This document shows, piece by piece, positions 10,271 through 22,303 of a DNA stretch of 64,000 nt. A program made the position numbers and the translations under genes. Source of the DNA: Dactylonectria macrodidyma (lineage: Eukaryota; Ascomycota; Sordariomycetes; Hypocreales; Nectriaceae); assembly GCA_020744425.1 (NCBI GenBank), contig JAGMUV010000008.1, forward strand, positions 434,001 to 498,000, given 5' to 3'. Position 1 is the first letter of the stretch. Every line of letters begins with the position of its first letter. The notes below the pieces were generated by a model that did no database searches, was not told the DNA's origin, and worked only from the letters and a program-made list of their open reading frames with translations.

Positions 10271-10827
10271 TTTAGGCCCAGGCTGGCGATCAATTCCACC
10301 TCCACCTCAACCATTTCAATATTGTTGAAGTGGAAGGCCCGTGCGTCAATTCAATCAATTCAATCTCGCCTCGAAATTGAAAGCCTCAATTCCATCGCGA
10401 TGGCTTCAACGTTGACCACCGGTTGAAACGGTTAAGATGGGTGGCGGTCCAGGGTAGCATTGGCTGTGCTCGAGAGTCGCTTCCAATCCGCTTAGTCACT
10501 AGTACTTCCTCGACCCATAATATTTGTACATGCGGCAATGTATGCAGTACTTAAGGCACTCAAACGCGTCTCGCTTCCCGAGTCGCGCCTCGAAGCAACC
10601 TTTACCCAAAATATTGCATCCACTTCCTACGATCAAAATGGAAATCAACGTACCTACTAAGCGCTGGCGAACTTCGGACAGCAACTCAACTAACACGCCG
10701 TTTACGAACTTGGGTTCTTTGCTAGATGATTAGAAACTCTTTCTATGGAACAAGTTCCCGACTTTTTTCGATTTCTAAGCGAGCTGCCAGGCGGATGCTC
10801 TTCCTTAGAAGGTCACTAAATGCAGAT

Positions 10828-10982
10828 CATGACGAATATGACCACTGGCTCTCGAGTCCTGACGCAGAGAACGAGCCCCTTATTAAGGATCCCATCCAAT
10901 ATTAGTAGGAGAGACAGAAAGATTACCCTCGGTTGTCACTAACAGCTTTCGACTTGCTGTCAGTGCCGCCTATGTCACAGTA
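10828..10982 (+). pseudogene. hAT dimerisation-domain scrap
   Basis: Reading from 10828 gives DEYDHWLSS, then DPIQY, two TAG stops, ERQKDYPRLSLTAFDLLSVP and PPMS: the start of the hAT C-terminal dimerisation domain. The two TAGs stand where the family has Trp-Trp, so both are consistent with G-to-A changes of TGG. The domain then breaks off. Confidence 0.7.
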
Positions 10983-11076
10983 CGAGTTGGGGATCTCGAC
11001 ACGCGTATGCGGTTCAACCACTTCAATTCAACGCCATCAATTCAATTTGGAGATGCGGTGGATCAACTCCACGGGC

Positions 11077-11165
11077 GGCGACTGATACACTGGCGCCCGG
11101 GCGCCATTTTAAAATTGGCGCCTGGGCGCTTTTTCTGACTAATCATCTCAAAACCGCGCCTCCCC
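11077..11165 (+). repeat. MULE left TIR, 89 bp
   Basis: Begins ggcgactgatacact and contains two GC palindromic blocks (ggcgcccgggcgcc and the near-copy ggcgcctgggcgc) separated by an AT spacer. The inverted partner is 14077-14165. Confidence 0.93.
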
Positions 11166-11345
11166 ATCATAATAAAGCACCTTCTTTCTACATACTAACT
11201 ACTAATCGAAGTCTTTGTGTATAAATAAATAAAGAAAGAAAGAATAATTAATAATTAAAGACTTAAATGTAGTAATAATAATAATAATTAAAAATAATAT
11301 AAAGAGTAAAAAATAAAAAATATGAAAATAAAAATAAAACACTGC

Positions 11346-14017
11346 TCATATTTTCACTATGATGCACCGTTCTGCCATGTCAGCGGTAGAGTGTAAGGCT
11401 TGCTGTTCCTTACTATCTCTTTCTACGCTCTTCCAGATCTCTTTCAAGCCTTTCCTCTTATTTGCTAGAGGATTACCACCCATTTCTTTGGCGACCTCGG
11501 CTTTAACGCGCTCATCCTCCGCTTTACTCCAGTCCAGATATGATATCATCTCCTCTTTTGTCCATTCTCTTAACCCTGTTGTGGTGATATAGCGCTTGGA
11601 CATCTGTTTGTAGTCCAGGCACCACTTATAACTCTGTTTATTATATCTGAGTGGAAGCCCCATCGCCCTGCGGTACTGCTGGTTAGTCTTAATGCTGCCA
11701 GGGGGCTGCGCTGTGTACCATGCGTTTCTGGCGGCGATATATCTTCCATATATAGCCTCTGGGGAATCGTAATGTGGGGATGATTGCAAAGGGGAATTAC
11801 GCAAAAGAGGCGCCTCCCTAGCCACAGGCTCTTCGCTGGCAGATCTTAGTGAGATCTGAGCTGTGCATTCCGGCATGATAGAGAGGCGAGAAGCAATAGG
11901 TGGAGCCATTATAGGAGGAGAGCGGATAAGTGGCGTAGGTGCAGCAACGGGAGAGAGCTGACTGGCTTCCGCAGGAACTTCCATTATTGTATCGGGCAAA
12001 ATTGCATGCTGTGTCACTGAAGCGCTCTCCGCTGAACCAGTTGAAGGAGGAACTATAGCCATTTCTGGAGCTTCGTCTAACTGCGGGACAGGACTTGACA
12101 CTTGCGCTACACCTGTGGGAAACTCCTTGAACTTCAGCGGACAGTCCCTTGAGGTCATAATATGGCCAATTGCATGGCATTTGCTGCATTTGCTAGGAGC
12201 TCTCTTAGTAGGTTTAACCGCCTCAAATCCAGAAGGTTCGCGCCTGGTGCTTGTCGCTGGTTGACTGTGTCTCACAGTGAGTTAATTTGCGACTCGTCTT
12301 GGTTCTAATACGGGTTATGGCTAAGTTATATCTCGATTCAAATGCTAATAGGGATAGAAATGCTTGAGCAAAAGGCTTTGCCTCTCTTCCTCTAGTCTCT
12401 TCAAGGTGTGGGAGCATGGAAGCCTATATGAGGATATGAAAGTCTGGCTACAGAGAGCTCTGTCTGGCCTCTGGAGCAACTGCCGTTATTCTTACACCTT
12501 GCGCAAAGCATGGTGTAAAACCCAGCCTCGTACTGCCTCGAACAGTACTCTAGAGACATCAAGAGGGGTCTGTAGTTATTAAGAGACTCGTATATATTTC
12601 AGCTCTTTGAGTTGGTTTGCAATAGTGTGCTTCATTGCCTGCCAAACGTCAAACAGGTCGAATGTAGATGTCTTGATATGCGACTTCATTAGCGAATGGA
12701 TGCCTTTAGCCCTGAACTGCGTACATTAGTTTCCATCCCGCGCCAGATACCGCAAGCCACCTGCCTCGAGGTGGCCATGTTGCTGAAGTGTAAGTGCTCA
12801 TCCACCCATGCTTTGACAATCATCTCTTTATGCGGCCCGAGCCAGTACATCTTGATATACCCAACTGACTCGTGATATTTCTCGCCGTACTTAAGCTCAA
12901 ACTCGGCTAAACGCTCTTCGAATATCTTTTCGTTTAATAAGGCCACAATCGAGTGCCAGAATACATAGAATTCCTACTACGCCTTATCTTCTACCTGGTC
13001 TATTGCTTAGTCGCCCTTCGGAGTAAAGAACGGCTAGCAGCGCTGAAGAACCGCCTTATTAACATGCTATAAGTAAAGCAGCGCTTTGGAATTAGAGAAC
13101 CAAACTGCAGCAGCATTCATTGCAGCCAGACATCGGTCAGTCAAGACAACAGAAGGAAGATCATGCTAATATAGTGATCTAAGATATTACAGTACCTATA
13201 AGTAGTCTTCTTCTGACTTGCCTAAGAGGAAGGCAAATACTATACAGAAGGACTGCTGACAGGAATCGACTCCGACTATGTCAAGGAGTGGCATCTCATG
13301 CTTATTCGTCTTATAGGTGCAATCTAATAATAAGACATCCGGGTTGCATTGCAGGTATGCAACTGAGTCTGGGTGGGCGAAGAATATGGCTATCAGCCGA
13401 TTGTCTGAGTCCAATCGGACTCAGCACCAGAAACCCTCTTCATGCAATTGATCAACTAGTGCTTGAATGCTGCTCTGACCTTTACGCAAATCTCTCCTTA
13501 TTACCGCAATCTGATTATAGATGTCTTGCTGAGTTGCAAGGGTATCCGAGTGGTTATGGAGATAAGTCCTAATATCTTGTGGAGTAATTCCAGATATCGC
13601 AAGGTTTGAAACAGTTGCTGCATCTCGCTCTTCAAGTCGGCGATGCGCTGGGTGAGCAGATGGGTCTTCGCTTGGTAGGTGATTGTGCTTGGCGCATTCT
13701 TTATCTGGTCGATAGCTGAGGATCCAGGTACGTCCATCTAATGATTGCTTAGTAAGTACTGAGAACTTGCACCCTGTTTTTCGACTTGAGGTGCGGCGTA
13801 CTCGTGCAATCGAATTGCTCGGCGGTAGTCTGTTCTGATCGCATGCGTATACGACTTTAACCCGGCCGTTGGGTGTCTTAGAAGACTTTCCCGTTGTAAA
13901 TGCATATCCTCGAGGCTTCGCCCAAGCATTAATTGCTTTGAATAGGGACTCTCGTGATTCATATTCGCCTTCTGGCGGGAGGACATTATGGACAAATGAT
14001 GTCTGCCCCATCGTCAT
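11346..14017 (-). pseudogene. MULE transposase, broken
   Basis: Domains in order on the minus strand. A FAR1-type zinc-binding N-terminus (14017-13421; EYESRESLFKAINAWAKPRG, CKFSV, HNH) comes first. The MULE DDE core (about 13414-12690) has DVLLLDCTYKTNKHEMPLLD, LTDRCLAAMNAA and the WYHNK-like LYLxHVNKAVL. LFDVWQAMKHTIANQLKELK follows at about 12670-12590. A SWIM-type LPCSHTL is near 12420. A CCHC tail (CSKCHAIGHIMTSRDC) lies in the frame 12275-11346. At least eight TAG/TGA stops and frame changes between 13421 and 12275 inactivate it. Most stops fit Trp or Gln codons hit by C-to-T or G-to-A change. The final frame of about 300 codons is still open. Confidence 0.85.
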
Positions 14018-14076
14018 TTAGTTGCTTCGCGACTCAATCTGCTAGGCCTCATGGCGCGTCCTATACACGTGCCAGT

Positions 14077-14165
14077 GGGGAGGCGCGGTTTTAAGATGAT
14101 TAGTCAGAAAAAGCGCCCAGGCGCCAATTTTAAAATGGCGCCCGGGCGCCAGTGTATCAGTCGCC
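14077..14165 (-). repeat. MULE right TIR, 89 bp
   Basis: Reverse complement of 11077-11165 apart from one C/T difference in the atctNaaaa stretch. Confidence 0.93.
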
Positions 14166-14256
14166 TCCACGGGCCAAATGCTAAGTAAGCTGTCAACGCA
14201 ACGCCACGCGAAGGCGAAGTTGATGGAATTGAATTGATCGCCAGCCTGTTTAGGCC

Positions 14257-14516
14257 GGACTGTGGAGCTGCAAGCTGTGGCTTGGGAATGTTGCTTTGGG
14301 TTGACCAGTGAAGGCGCAGCTGAGGTTTCACTCGGGCTGCGGTGAGCAAGCTTGGCCCGGCGCAGGGAGCATCATGCTGCTGAAGATCTGACAATTATAT
14401 TTTCACAAAGGACGCTTCCTTTATTTCCACGCTACATGAGATCTATCAATGCTTTAAGCCTGCATGCTGGCAGTTGAAGTATATATCCTTGCTTGTAAAA
14501 AGCCGAACGCATGACT
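14257..14516. other. spacer, no gene seen
   Basis: Sequence between the hAT target duplication and the end of the NACHT-ankyrin remnant; nothing recognised. Confidence 0.4.
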
Positions 14517-15824
14517 CTAAGGATCGTTTGCTACACTCTCCAGCCAAGTTGCCAGTCCCTCCTTGCCCATCGACCTAGCGAGATCAGCGTATGTCCAGCA
14601 GCCACCCCCAACTATAGCATCCTTTTTTGCTCCTAAGTCGAAGACCATGCAGGTACCATTTTCTGAAAGGATATGGCTTCGTAGTTATCAAGACTTTCGT
14701 TGGAGCAGCCTCATGACGGCCTCGTGCCCGCTCTCGGCGGCCCACAAAAGCGGCGTCCAATCATAGCTGGTATCTTTCGCCTCGACGTCGGCGTCCTGCT
14801 CGAGTAGTAGCCTGACGACGGCCTCGTGCCCGCTCGCAGCGGCCCGCGAAAGCGGCGTCCGACCAAAGCCATCCTTCGCCTCGACGTCGGCGCCCTGCTC
14901 AAGCAGCTGCCTGACGACAGCTTCGTGCCCGTCCTCGGCGGCCCGCAAAAGCGGCGTCCGACCATAGCTGGTATCTTTTGCCTCGACGTCGGCGCCCTGC
15001 TCGAGCAGCAGCCTGACGACAGCTTCGTGCCTGCGCGCAGCGGCCCACAAAAGCGCCGTCCAACCATCGTTATCCTTCGCCTCGACGTCAGCGCCCTGTT
15101 CGAGCAGCAGCCCGACGACGGCCTCGTGCCCGCTCTCGGCGGCCCACAAAAGCGCCGTCCGACCATAGCCGGTATCTTTCGCCTCGATCTCGGCGCGTTG
15201 GTCGAGCAGCAGTTTGACAACGGCACGATGGCCATAGTACGACGCTACCATAAGATTCGTAAAATACTTTGTAGTCCTCATACCCGTAGTCTTCCAATAC
15301 ATGATAAACCATGCCGAGTAGCTGTTTGAATCCGGATCACAAATTCTCAGAGCAAAAGGTATAATAGCGGCGTCATCGATGATACCAGCCTCGCGGAAGT
15401 GAGCGCCCCAAGTTTGGGCCGAGTAATCTAAGAAGGCACGTCTATCGAAAGTATAGCCGGCTTCCCCATTCGCATCTGTCAGTAGACTAAGGTTAGAGTT
15501 AAAGAAGTTTAGATAGAGTACACAGAGCTCCGCAAGAACGGCGTGTGCATCTTGGGTAGTGATGGAGTGATGCCAGTGCAGCACTGACGAAACAGTTGTG
15601 GGCGATGCCAAATCTGCAAGGAGAAACTCGCGAGCTGTTTGATGAAGGAAATAAATACTGCCTTGATGGATTGAGACGAACAATCCACACCAAGATCTGA
15701 GACGCGTCTTGAAGTGCTCGTCATTCTCCAAGTCGAGGTCATGAATAGACTGTGATATGTAGTCTATATTCACGGCAACGTTCATTTCCGAGAGGGTTAG
15801 CGGCCGGCTCGCTGCTCCGCTTTT
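14517..15824 (-). pseudogene. NACHT-ankyrin protein, 5'-truncated and frameshifted near the end
   Basis: The minus frame opens just after a TAA at 15827-15825 with RPLTLSEMNVAV. It continues through the post-NACHT winged-helix region (RLRSWCGLFVSIHQGSIYFL, HQTAREFLLADL) and then six ankyrin repeats (about 15240-14700, consensus GHEAVVRLLLEQGADVEAKD). The NACHT ATPase that precedes this in intact fungal proteins is absent. After RLLQRKS a stop appears at about 14690. A shifted frame then reads GGGCWTYADLARSMGKEGLA and stops at 14519-14517, which looks like the original C-terminus. In intact relatives this architecture senses ligands and nucleates incompatibility or cell-death assemblies; this copy lacks the motor domain. 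Confidence 0.8.
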
Positions 15825-15827
15825 TTA

Positions 15828-16235
15828 CGCAGATGCATCCCTCTGTACTCCGTATAGTCCACTTTTTTCAGAGCTAAACTTTAGCAGGTCACATGAACTC
15901 GAATGCATGCGAACCCATCAGACAGACCCATTTGGAAGACACAAAACCAAAAGAATTGCTTCTTACTCTGCTGACCGCAACGCGCCCAAGCATATTGCCC
16001 TTCATGTCTCAGAGCGGGTATATAACATTCAATATGCTATCCTCTCATATAATTTTTCCTGTCTTTGCTCTCTGAGGGTTGTAGGGGATTGAAGATATTT
16101 ATTCTTCCCAACTCCAAGTGTCGAACCTTCTAGTTACATCTAGGTGCTGCTGAGTTATTGCTCACTTATTAATCAGGCTATGGTCAGGGAGGTAATGGCA
16201 GACGCTAGAATCATATTATAAAACAGATTGCTGAT
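15828..16235. other. no gene seen
   Basis: Upstream flank of the truncated NACHT-ankyrin copy. No NACHT sequence was found here, so the missing 5' part is not nearby. Confidence 0.4.
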
Positions 16236-16240
16236 ACATA

Positions 16241-16414
16241 TGTCACGAGCTTTTCTCGTGTGAGGCATCTGATTGGGTGTGTGTATGTTCTTGATTGTGT
16301 CAAGTCCCCGCTCTGAGTCCCTGTACACCCTTTATGCTAAAGTAGCTAGAAGGATATTGCTATAGCAGTCATACGCCATATACACGCCCTGCTACCTAAA
16401 TACACATCGTGACA
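16241..16414. mobile_element. solo LTR (174 bp) with 5-bp TSD
   Basis: Begins tgtcacgag and ends catcgtgaca, giving the inverted tgtcacgA/tcgtgaca ends of an LTR. The pentamer acata flanks both sides (16236-16240 and 16415-16419). It differs from the 193-bp gypsy LTRs in this window. No internal sequence is left, so LTR-LTR recombination is inferred. Confidence 0.75.
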
Positions 16415-16440
16415 ACATACGGAGGCTAAAATACTACGTC

Positions 16441-16681
16441 ACCCCATGCACATTGGAGCGGCGATGGGGTGCATGGGGTAGCCTCAGCCGAAGGCTGTGT
16501 GTCCGCAGGCCGGGAAGTGTAAGGCTAGGGGCGGCATGCCCTAGCTGCACAAAGACCAATCGACCGTTAGGGCAAAAGATCAAGCAATTCCAGTAGACTG
16601 CGTCACTGAATTGTGCCGCACAACGGTTAATAAGGCGCTCCGCGGGCCCTCGCCGAGGGCTCCGCGAATCCCCGCCTTACA
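16441..16681. other. GC-rich segment with two strong stem-loops
   Basis: Stem 1: accccatgcac at 16441-16451 pairs with gtgcatggggt at 16469-16479. Stem 2: taaggcg at 16631-16637 pairs with cgcctta at 16673-16679, with an inner stem gccctcg (16646-16652) / cgagggc (16654-16660). The segment is far richer in GC than its surroundings. It could be part of a MITE or a Helitron-type 3' hairpin; I cannot assign it. Confidence 0.4.
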
Positions 16682-17864
16682 TTACTACAGTAAGCACAGA
16701 CGATAGGAATTATATCATCTTATAGCCATTAGGGAGTAGACTTAGGACTTATTGCGCAATAAAGCAAGACATCAAGCAGCATAATGTACGAAATCCAAAG
16801 TAAGCAAACCGGAGGTAATGCCAGCTGCCAAAGTATGGTCCCACTTTTTTGAGGCCGTCATCCAGTTGTTGCACGTTTTGCGGCTGCCCATACAAAATTT
16901 TGGACCAATCAGAAACTTTTGGTCAATCTTGCACCAGACCCTCATATTCAGAAAAACTGGGGAGCAGCCGCCACACCGGCTTGCTAGGAAGGCCTCCCGT
17001 TAAGAATAGGAAAAGGAGTGCTCTATATTAGGACGCTTACAGGCAGAGAGGGTCATATGCTCAGAGAGAATGGCCATGTATTTACAACTTGCTCTCATCT
17101 ATGCAATCCACTAATAAGGTCATAGCAATTTTACCTATATGCAAGATATATATGTCTACCCAGTCCTAAGCACATCATTATAATCAATCACAATCCTTAG
17201 CACGGACCTCTAATGTAGAGGCTTAAGCAAAAGCCTAAAATGTAATATAACTAAAGCTAACTCTCATCACCTAATCCTTAAGCAGGGATCATAGGGGGAG
17301 ACGTTGCCTCATCTCCTCAAATACTTCTTACTACGTCATCTTAGCATAAGACGTGTTTTTATATTCTACCTCTAATTGTGAACAGTTATAATGTCAAAAT
17401 GATAATAATACCTGTTTAGTTCGATTTCCTCTGTTATTATATAAGCATTAAGTTCGATGAGTCTTATAATATCCCTCTTCGTATTGTTAGGGCAGGAGAC
17501 CATTTAGATAAGGAGAAAACCGAGAACAAACCGTTATAGAATATAGTGATAAATACTATTATAGAGTATAGTAAGGCGATATGCCTCTGGCATGCCAGTC
17601 TGGCCTTATGTGCATGTGGGTTACTAATAATAGCCACTGAATACTTACTACTGATGCCATTCTTTAATACTCTGAAACCTCATGTTATAGCGATTGTGGA
17701 CTTATTCTATAGGAATCTGAAATATTAGACGCAGATATACTAGAGCATACTGTAAGTCATTTTATAAAATCGCTCATTAGGTAGTGGCCTTTGTAGCCCG
17801 GACCTAGGACTCTTTATAAAGCTTATATTATGTAAAGTATATAAGAAAAGGGAGGGGCTAAGGG
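16682..17864. other. AT-rich region without a recognisable gene
   Basis: About 1.2 kb, TpA-rich from 17050 onward. Frames of about 60 codons are present but show no domains. It forms the left flank of gypsy copy 1; no target duplication for that copy is seen. Confidence 0.4.
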
Positions 17865-18057
17865 TGTTACGGGCCAGGTGAGATCAACTCAAGAGGTAAT
17901 GCCACTGTATTGCGAGAATACTATGATGAAGAGGAAAGAGAAAGCGGGCAGGCGCGTAGACGCGTACACGCGTTGATAGTCCCTATAGCCTGCCCCGTGC
18001 GTCCTAGTTACGTATTGACCCCACCCTGGGTCTAGCACTCTAGACGCTTCCGTCACA
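17865..18057 (-). repeat. gypsy copy 1, 3' LTR
   Basis: 193 bp, tgttacggg...cgtcaca. Same family as 23964-24156, 35988-36180, 37698-37890, 38750-38942, 44849-45041 and 56305-56496. Confidence 0.92.
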
Positions 18058-18113
18058 TCACCCCCCTCTTCAAGGCGCTTAAAACGGCCGCGTGAGCGCA
18101 AGTTGTTAAATTC

Positions 18114-21100
18114 TCACGATCGCCAGATGATGAAGACTCTTCGTTTCCGTCGTGCTTTCTTGGGCCCCCGGCCCAGTTTGATCGGTTGATTATCGTCAGG
18201 GTGCTCCGGTACGTCCGTATCCGTAGTAGCCGCGTCGACCCAGGCCTGTAATCGCTTCGGTGGCCCAGGTGCCTCCGAATATTCCTTATGGAACTCCTTT
18301 AGTCGCATTGGTGCGTTCTTAAAGTTTTTAGTAGGGTACTATTTATCGTCGGGGTCATGTCCGACCCAGTCTACCCTATACTGGAGCTGTTTGTTGCGCT
18401 TATTGTACTGCGACTCCTTGACTTTGTGAACCTCGTACTCTTTGGCGCTGTTGATGACTTTAGGTAGTGATGGGTCCTTATCCTGCCCTGGCATAGGATT
18501 GTTAGGATAATGCTGTAACCGATCTGCGTGTAGAGTTGGGTTTATGTGCTACGAGGAGGGTAAGTCTAGGCGGTATGAATGCCTGACTTGTTCTATAATA
18601 GTCCATGGCCCTCTCTTCCTCTAGTCTAATGTCTGGCTGGGTTTTGTACTCGTAAGTCCGCGTATGTTGACCCAGACTTTGTCCCTAACCGTAAAATCCG
18701 GTTCCCAGCGCTTCTTGTTAGCTTGGCGGATCTGCCGTTCCTGCGCCTGGTGGAGATTCTGCCTAGTAACTTTGATGGAGTCCGCAATCCGCTTGGCATA
18801 CTGCTGGGCATCCTCTTTCGATAAACGTTTAGCTTTTGTTTTGCAGCCCTTAAGGTCGGTTCTCTTATCCTAGTCGAGTTGGGATCGGGGTAAGTGGCTG
18901 AGTAATAGTCTCACCGGTTCTATACCTAGTGACTCGTGGTAGAGATTCATTTGCGCATAGTCTATCGACGGTAGTAGTTCACTCTAGTCGTCTTGGTAAT
19001 GGTTGATAAACGGTCGTAGTCGGTGGTTTAAGTACTGGTTGTAGATCTTAGTGTTCTTGTCTGTCTGGGGGTGCTCTGCTGTGCTCAGTTTCTGCTTCAC
19101 CCTGATAAGCTTGCATAGCTCATCCATGAAGGCGGCGATAAACTGTGGTCCTCGGTCTGACGTTACTGTCTCCGGAACCCTAAAAACACGGTAGACGTAG
19201 TGGTAGTATATATATGCGACGTCCTTCGCTATTACTATCTGGTAGTAAGGTATAGAAAAAGCGATCTTACTAAGCCGATTAATAATTACTTACACGCAGT
19301 CATATCCGTTCTTATCCTTAGGTATATAATAGAAGTCTGTTGTAATATGCTGCTATATCCGGTGTGGGACTTCTAATGGGTGTAGCAATCCGGGGGTCTT
19401 ATCTCTATTAGTGTGAGCTCTTCTACACGGCTTATAATTTGCCCGGAACCGATCGACGTTAGCCGATAAGCCCGGCTACTAGAACCTCTTAGTAACCAAT
19501 CTGACGGTTTTGTTACGTCCCGGGTGGGCTATATTGAGCTTGCAGTGGTTCTCCTTGATGACCATTGTTCGGAGAACACCTTCGTCTGGAACAAAAATGC
19601 GCTGGTTCCGGCAAACCACGCCTTCGTCCATCGTCCAACTATCGGCCTTCTTCTCTGCGTTCTCTCGGTAGGGCTGTGATTGGGGAGAGGCCCTATTAGC
19701 CCGGAGGACGGCGTCAAGCAGCTGCCATCCCTCCGGCGCCCGGATAGCCTCTCTTCTGGAGCTGATCGAGGACTCGACAGTTTCGGCCCCGATCAATGCT
19801 ACCTCTGGTCCTTCCCCGGAATCGGGCTCGGTACAGGGGCCGGCCATGACCTCATAGTCAATAGAACTAATCACTAGGTCCCGGCTCAGCAGTACCCTGT
19901 TCTACGCGGCTTCTCGTCGCGCCTTCTGCGTAGCCAGTTCGGACGACTTCCGAGACAGAGCGTTCGCTATAACGTTCTCTCGCCCCGGACGGTAGGTGAT
20001 CTTGAAGTCATAAGGTGCCAGGTCGTCCGCCTACCGCGCTTGCCTGCCATTGAGGCGTTGTTTAGTCGAGAAGTACTTAAGGGCTTTGTGGTCAGTAATA
20101 ACCAAGAATTGCCGTTGGAGCCCCAAGAGCTCGGCGTTCCATTCCTTCAAGGCCAATACCACCGCGAGCATCTCCTGGTCGTGAATCGGGTAACGCATCT
20201 CCGCGTCGTTCATCGTCTTGGAGAAGAAAGCTACGGGGTGCTAGTCTCCGTTATCGCTCTTCTGGGTTAGTACTGCAGCCACCACACCTCCTGATGCGTC
20301 GGTCTTGACGATCGTATTACGGAGAGGGTCGTACTAGGCCCGGCACGGAGCCGACGAAATCGCCAACTTCATAGCCTTCATTGCGGTTGTCTCCTCTTCA
20401 GTCCACCTCTATGGGATCCCCTTCTTCGTTAATAGTGTAAGCGGTCGCGCTATCTGACTGTAAAACTCGACGAACTTTCGGTAGAAGTTGCAAAACCTAA
20501 GGAAGGCCTGTACTCTCCGTACGTTTGTTGGTTCTTCTTAGTCTATAATGGCCTTCATCTTTTTCGGGTCCATCCGGATCCCGTTTGTTGTAATTATAAA
20601 GCCTAGGAACTCCGTCTCTGTAATATAGAATTCTGACTTGTCGATGTCTGCCTGCAACCCTGCTGCGACTAGTCGTTCTAAGACTGCATTAACGTGCGCT
20701 TCGTGGTCCTTGACGTTTTCTGAGTAAATGAGAATGTCGTCGATGTATGCTGTGCAGCAGACGTCTAGGAGATCTATCAGGATGTGGTTGATGTAAGCTT
20801 GGAAGTGCGAAGGGCCGTTGGTCAGACCAAACGGTACCACCTTATACTTGTAGGTACTATACTGAGTCTTGAAGGCTGTGAGATCCTCGGAATCTGGGGA
20901 CATCCGCATCCGATAGAAGGCCTGTCGGATGTCGAGTTTTGTAAATACTTTTGCCTTTGCTAGCCTCGACTGGGTTTCTTCTATTAGGGGTGGTGTATAA
21001 TGTTCTTTCGCTGTTAACTCGTTGAGCTTCCTGTAGTCTATATAGAAACGCCATCCGCCGTTCTTCTTTTTTGTAAATAGGACTGGCGATGCGTATGGCG

Positions 21101-22290
21101 CGTCACCTGCCGGTACGATAAATCCTTTCTGCAGGTGCTCCTCGATATAGTTCCTCATTACCTCTAGCTGTTCGAGGCTTAACTTGTACATTGGCGGGAC
21201 CTTCTGACTGTTGGGGATTGGCTCTTTTAATTCTAGCTTTATGTCAACGCCTGGCCGGTGGGGTGGTAAGGCGTTAGACTCAGCCTTAGAGAAGGCATGT
21301 CGCAGGTGTAAGTGCTGTCGAGGCAACTTCGACTTTACCTTCTCCCTTAATTCGGGCGTATCTTTACGAAGGTTCTCCCCTCCGGCTTCTCTCCGTTCTA
21401 GTCGTTTTTCGATAATCTTATCAATCTCCTGGAGGGTGACTTCACTGATCCATTCGGTGTCCTCCTGCTTGACCACCCTCTCCTGCCACCTGCTAGCACT
21501 AACAATACTGATTTCGATTATGACTCCCTTAGTATCAATCATTAGTCGCCGTAGTAGGTCGGCTTGGATTATCGCTAGCTCGGTATTGAAGTCCCTCATT
21601 AGGAGAGAGGGCGCCGTATCCCTCAATGCCCTGTCTATCTTAGCCATGTTCTCTTTAGCGTCATCCGACCATTGCCTCCTTGGCGGGCGATCTCCCCTCC
21701 TAAGGATCCGATCCTCGCGGGCCTTCTTTCGTTCTGCGCTCAGTTAGTTGCGTCGTTCTATGTCGGCCTGGTCCGCTGGCCTTGAACAGCGAGGGCCCTT
21801 CAATGAAGACATCGGTATTACAATATCGCTACTAGGGTAATCCTTCGGCCTGTCATTAGGCTATCGTAGGCGGCGATGTTTGGTAGAGATTTCTATGTCG
21901 TGCTTCTCGAACCACTTCCTCCTAATGATCAGCTCCTGATGCATCCTGAGTTCTAACATCGGACAATTTGGCTGTTGTCTGCTATCTATATCCAGCGTTG
22001 CTACTGTGATGTGGGTAATCCGTTGTCGTCCGCCCTTATATCCCTTAACGGCGAGTCCCCGCCCTGGGATTAGGATTCGACGGCTCTGCAGTTATTGGTG
22101 CATCCTTAGGGCTAGATCCTTATTTATAAAGACATAACCATCCGCTCCGGTATTATATAGACCTTTAACTTTAATTGCTAACCCTGAACTTACTATCGTA
22201 TAGGGACGGTAGAGCTTCTCCCCGCCGAGTAGTTCATCCATGTTGATCGAGCCCTCGTTAAAGATCAGTGATTGTAATTCAGGTCCTAGA
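18114..22290 (-). pseudogene. gypsy copy 1 pol (PR-RT-RH-IN-chromodomain)
   Basis: The protease motif NTGADG lies near 22155 (catalytic Asp replaced by Asn). RT is in the open piece 21647-20538, with YASPVLFTKKKNGGWRFY, KLDIRQAFYRM and YIDDILIYSENVKDHEAH. RNase H is about 20330-19980 (DAEMRYPIHDQEMLAVVLAL, TDHKALKYFSTKQRL). The integrase zinc and catalytic regions are about 19650-18960 (NIAHPGRNKTVRLV, TSDRGPQF, AEHPQTD). A chromodomain (YRVDWVGHDPDD) at about 18450-18340 leads to a basic end at 18114. Over a dozen stops break it. Chromodomains steer such elements to heterochromatin in other fungi. Confidence 0.88.
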
Positions 22291-22303
22291 GAGGAGACTT
22301 CCC

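Larger units (their letters stand above)
11077..14165. mobile_element. Mutator-like element (MULE), full length with TIRs and 9-bp TSD
   Basis: A 3089-bp element bounded by 89-bp terminal inverted repeats that align without gaps and differ at one position that I can see. The 9-bp sequence tccacgggc occurs immediately outside both ends (11068-11076 and 14166-14174), the duplication size typical of MULEs. It sits inside the hAT relic, so it inserted after that element. Its transposase is broken (separate entry). Confidence 0.93.
10279..14248. mobile_element. hAT-family relic with 8-bp TSD, interrupted by a MULE
   Basis: The ends are inverted copies of caggctggcgatcaattc (10279 onward, and reverse complement ending 14248). 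The flanking octamer tttaggcc is present on both sides (10271-10278 and 14249-14256), a perfect 8-bp duplication as expected for hAT. Without the nested MULE only about 872 bp remain (10279-11076 and 14175-14248), so it is an internally deleted, non-autonomous copy carrying a transposase scrap. Confidence 0.88.

Noticed and set aside
10524..10733. 69-codon plus-strand frame inside the hAT relic
   Set aside because: No domain; lies within a decayed transposon.
16818..17031. Overlapping 60-codon frames, possible mariner piece
   Set aside because: No transposase motif could be confirmed on either strand.
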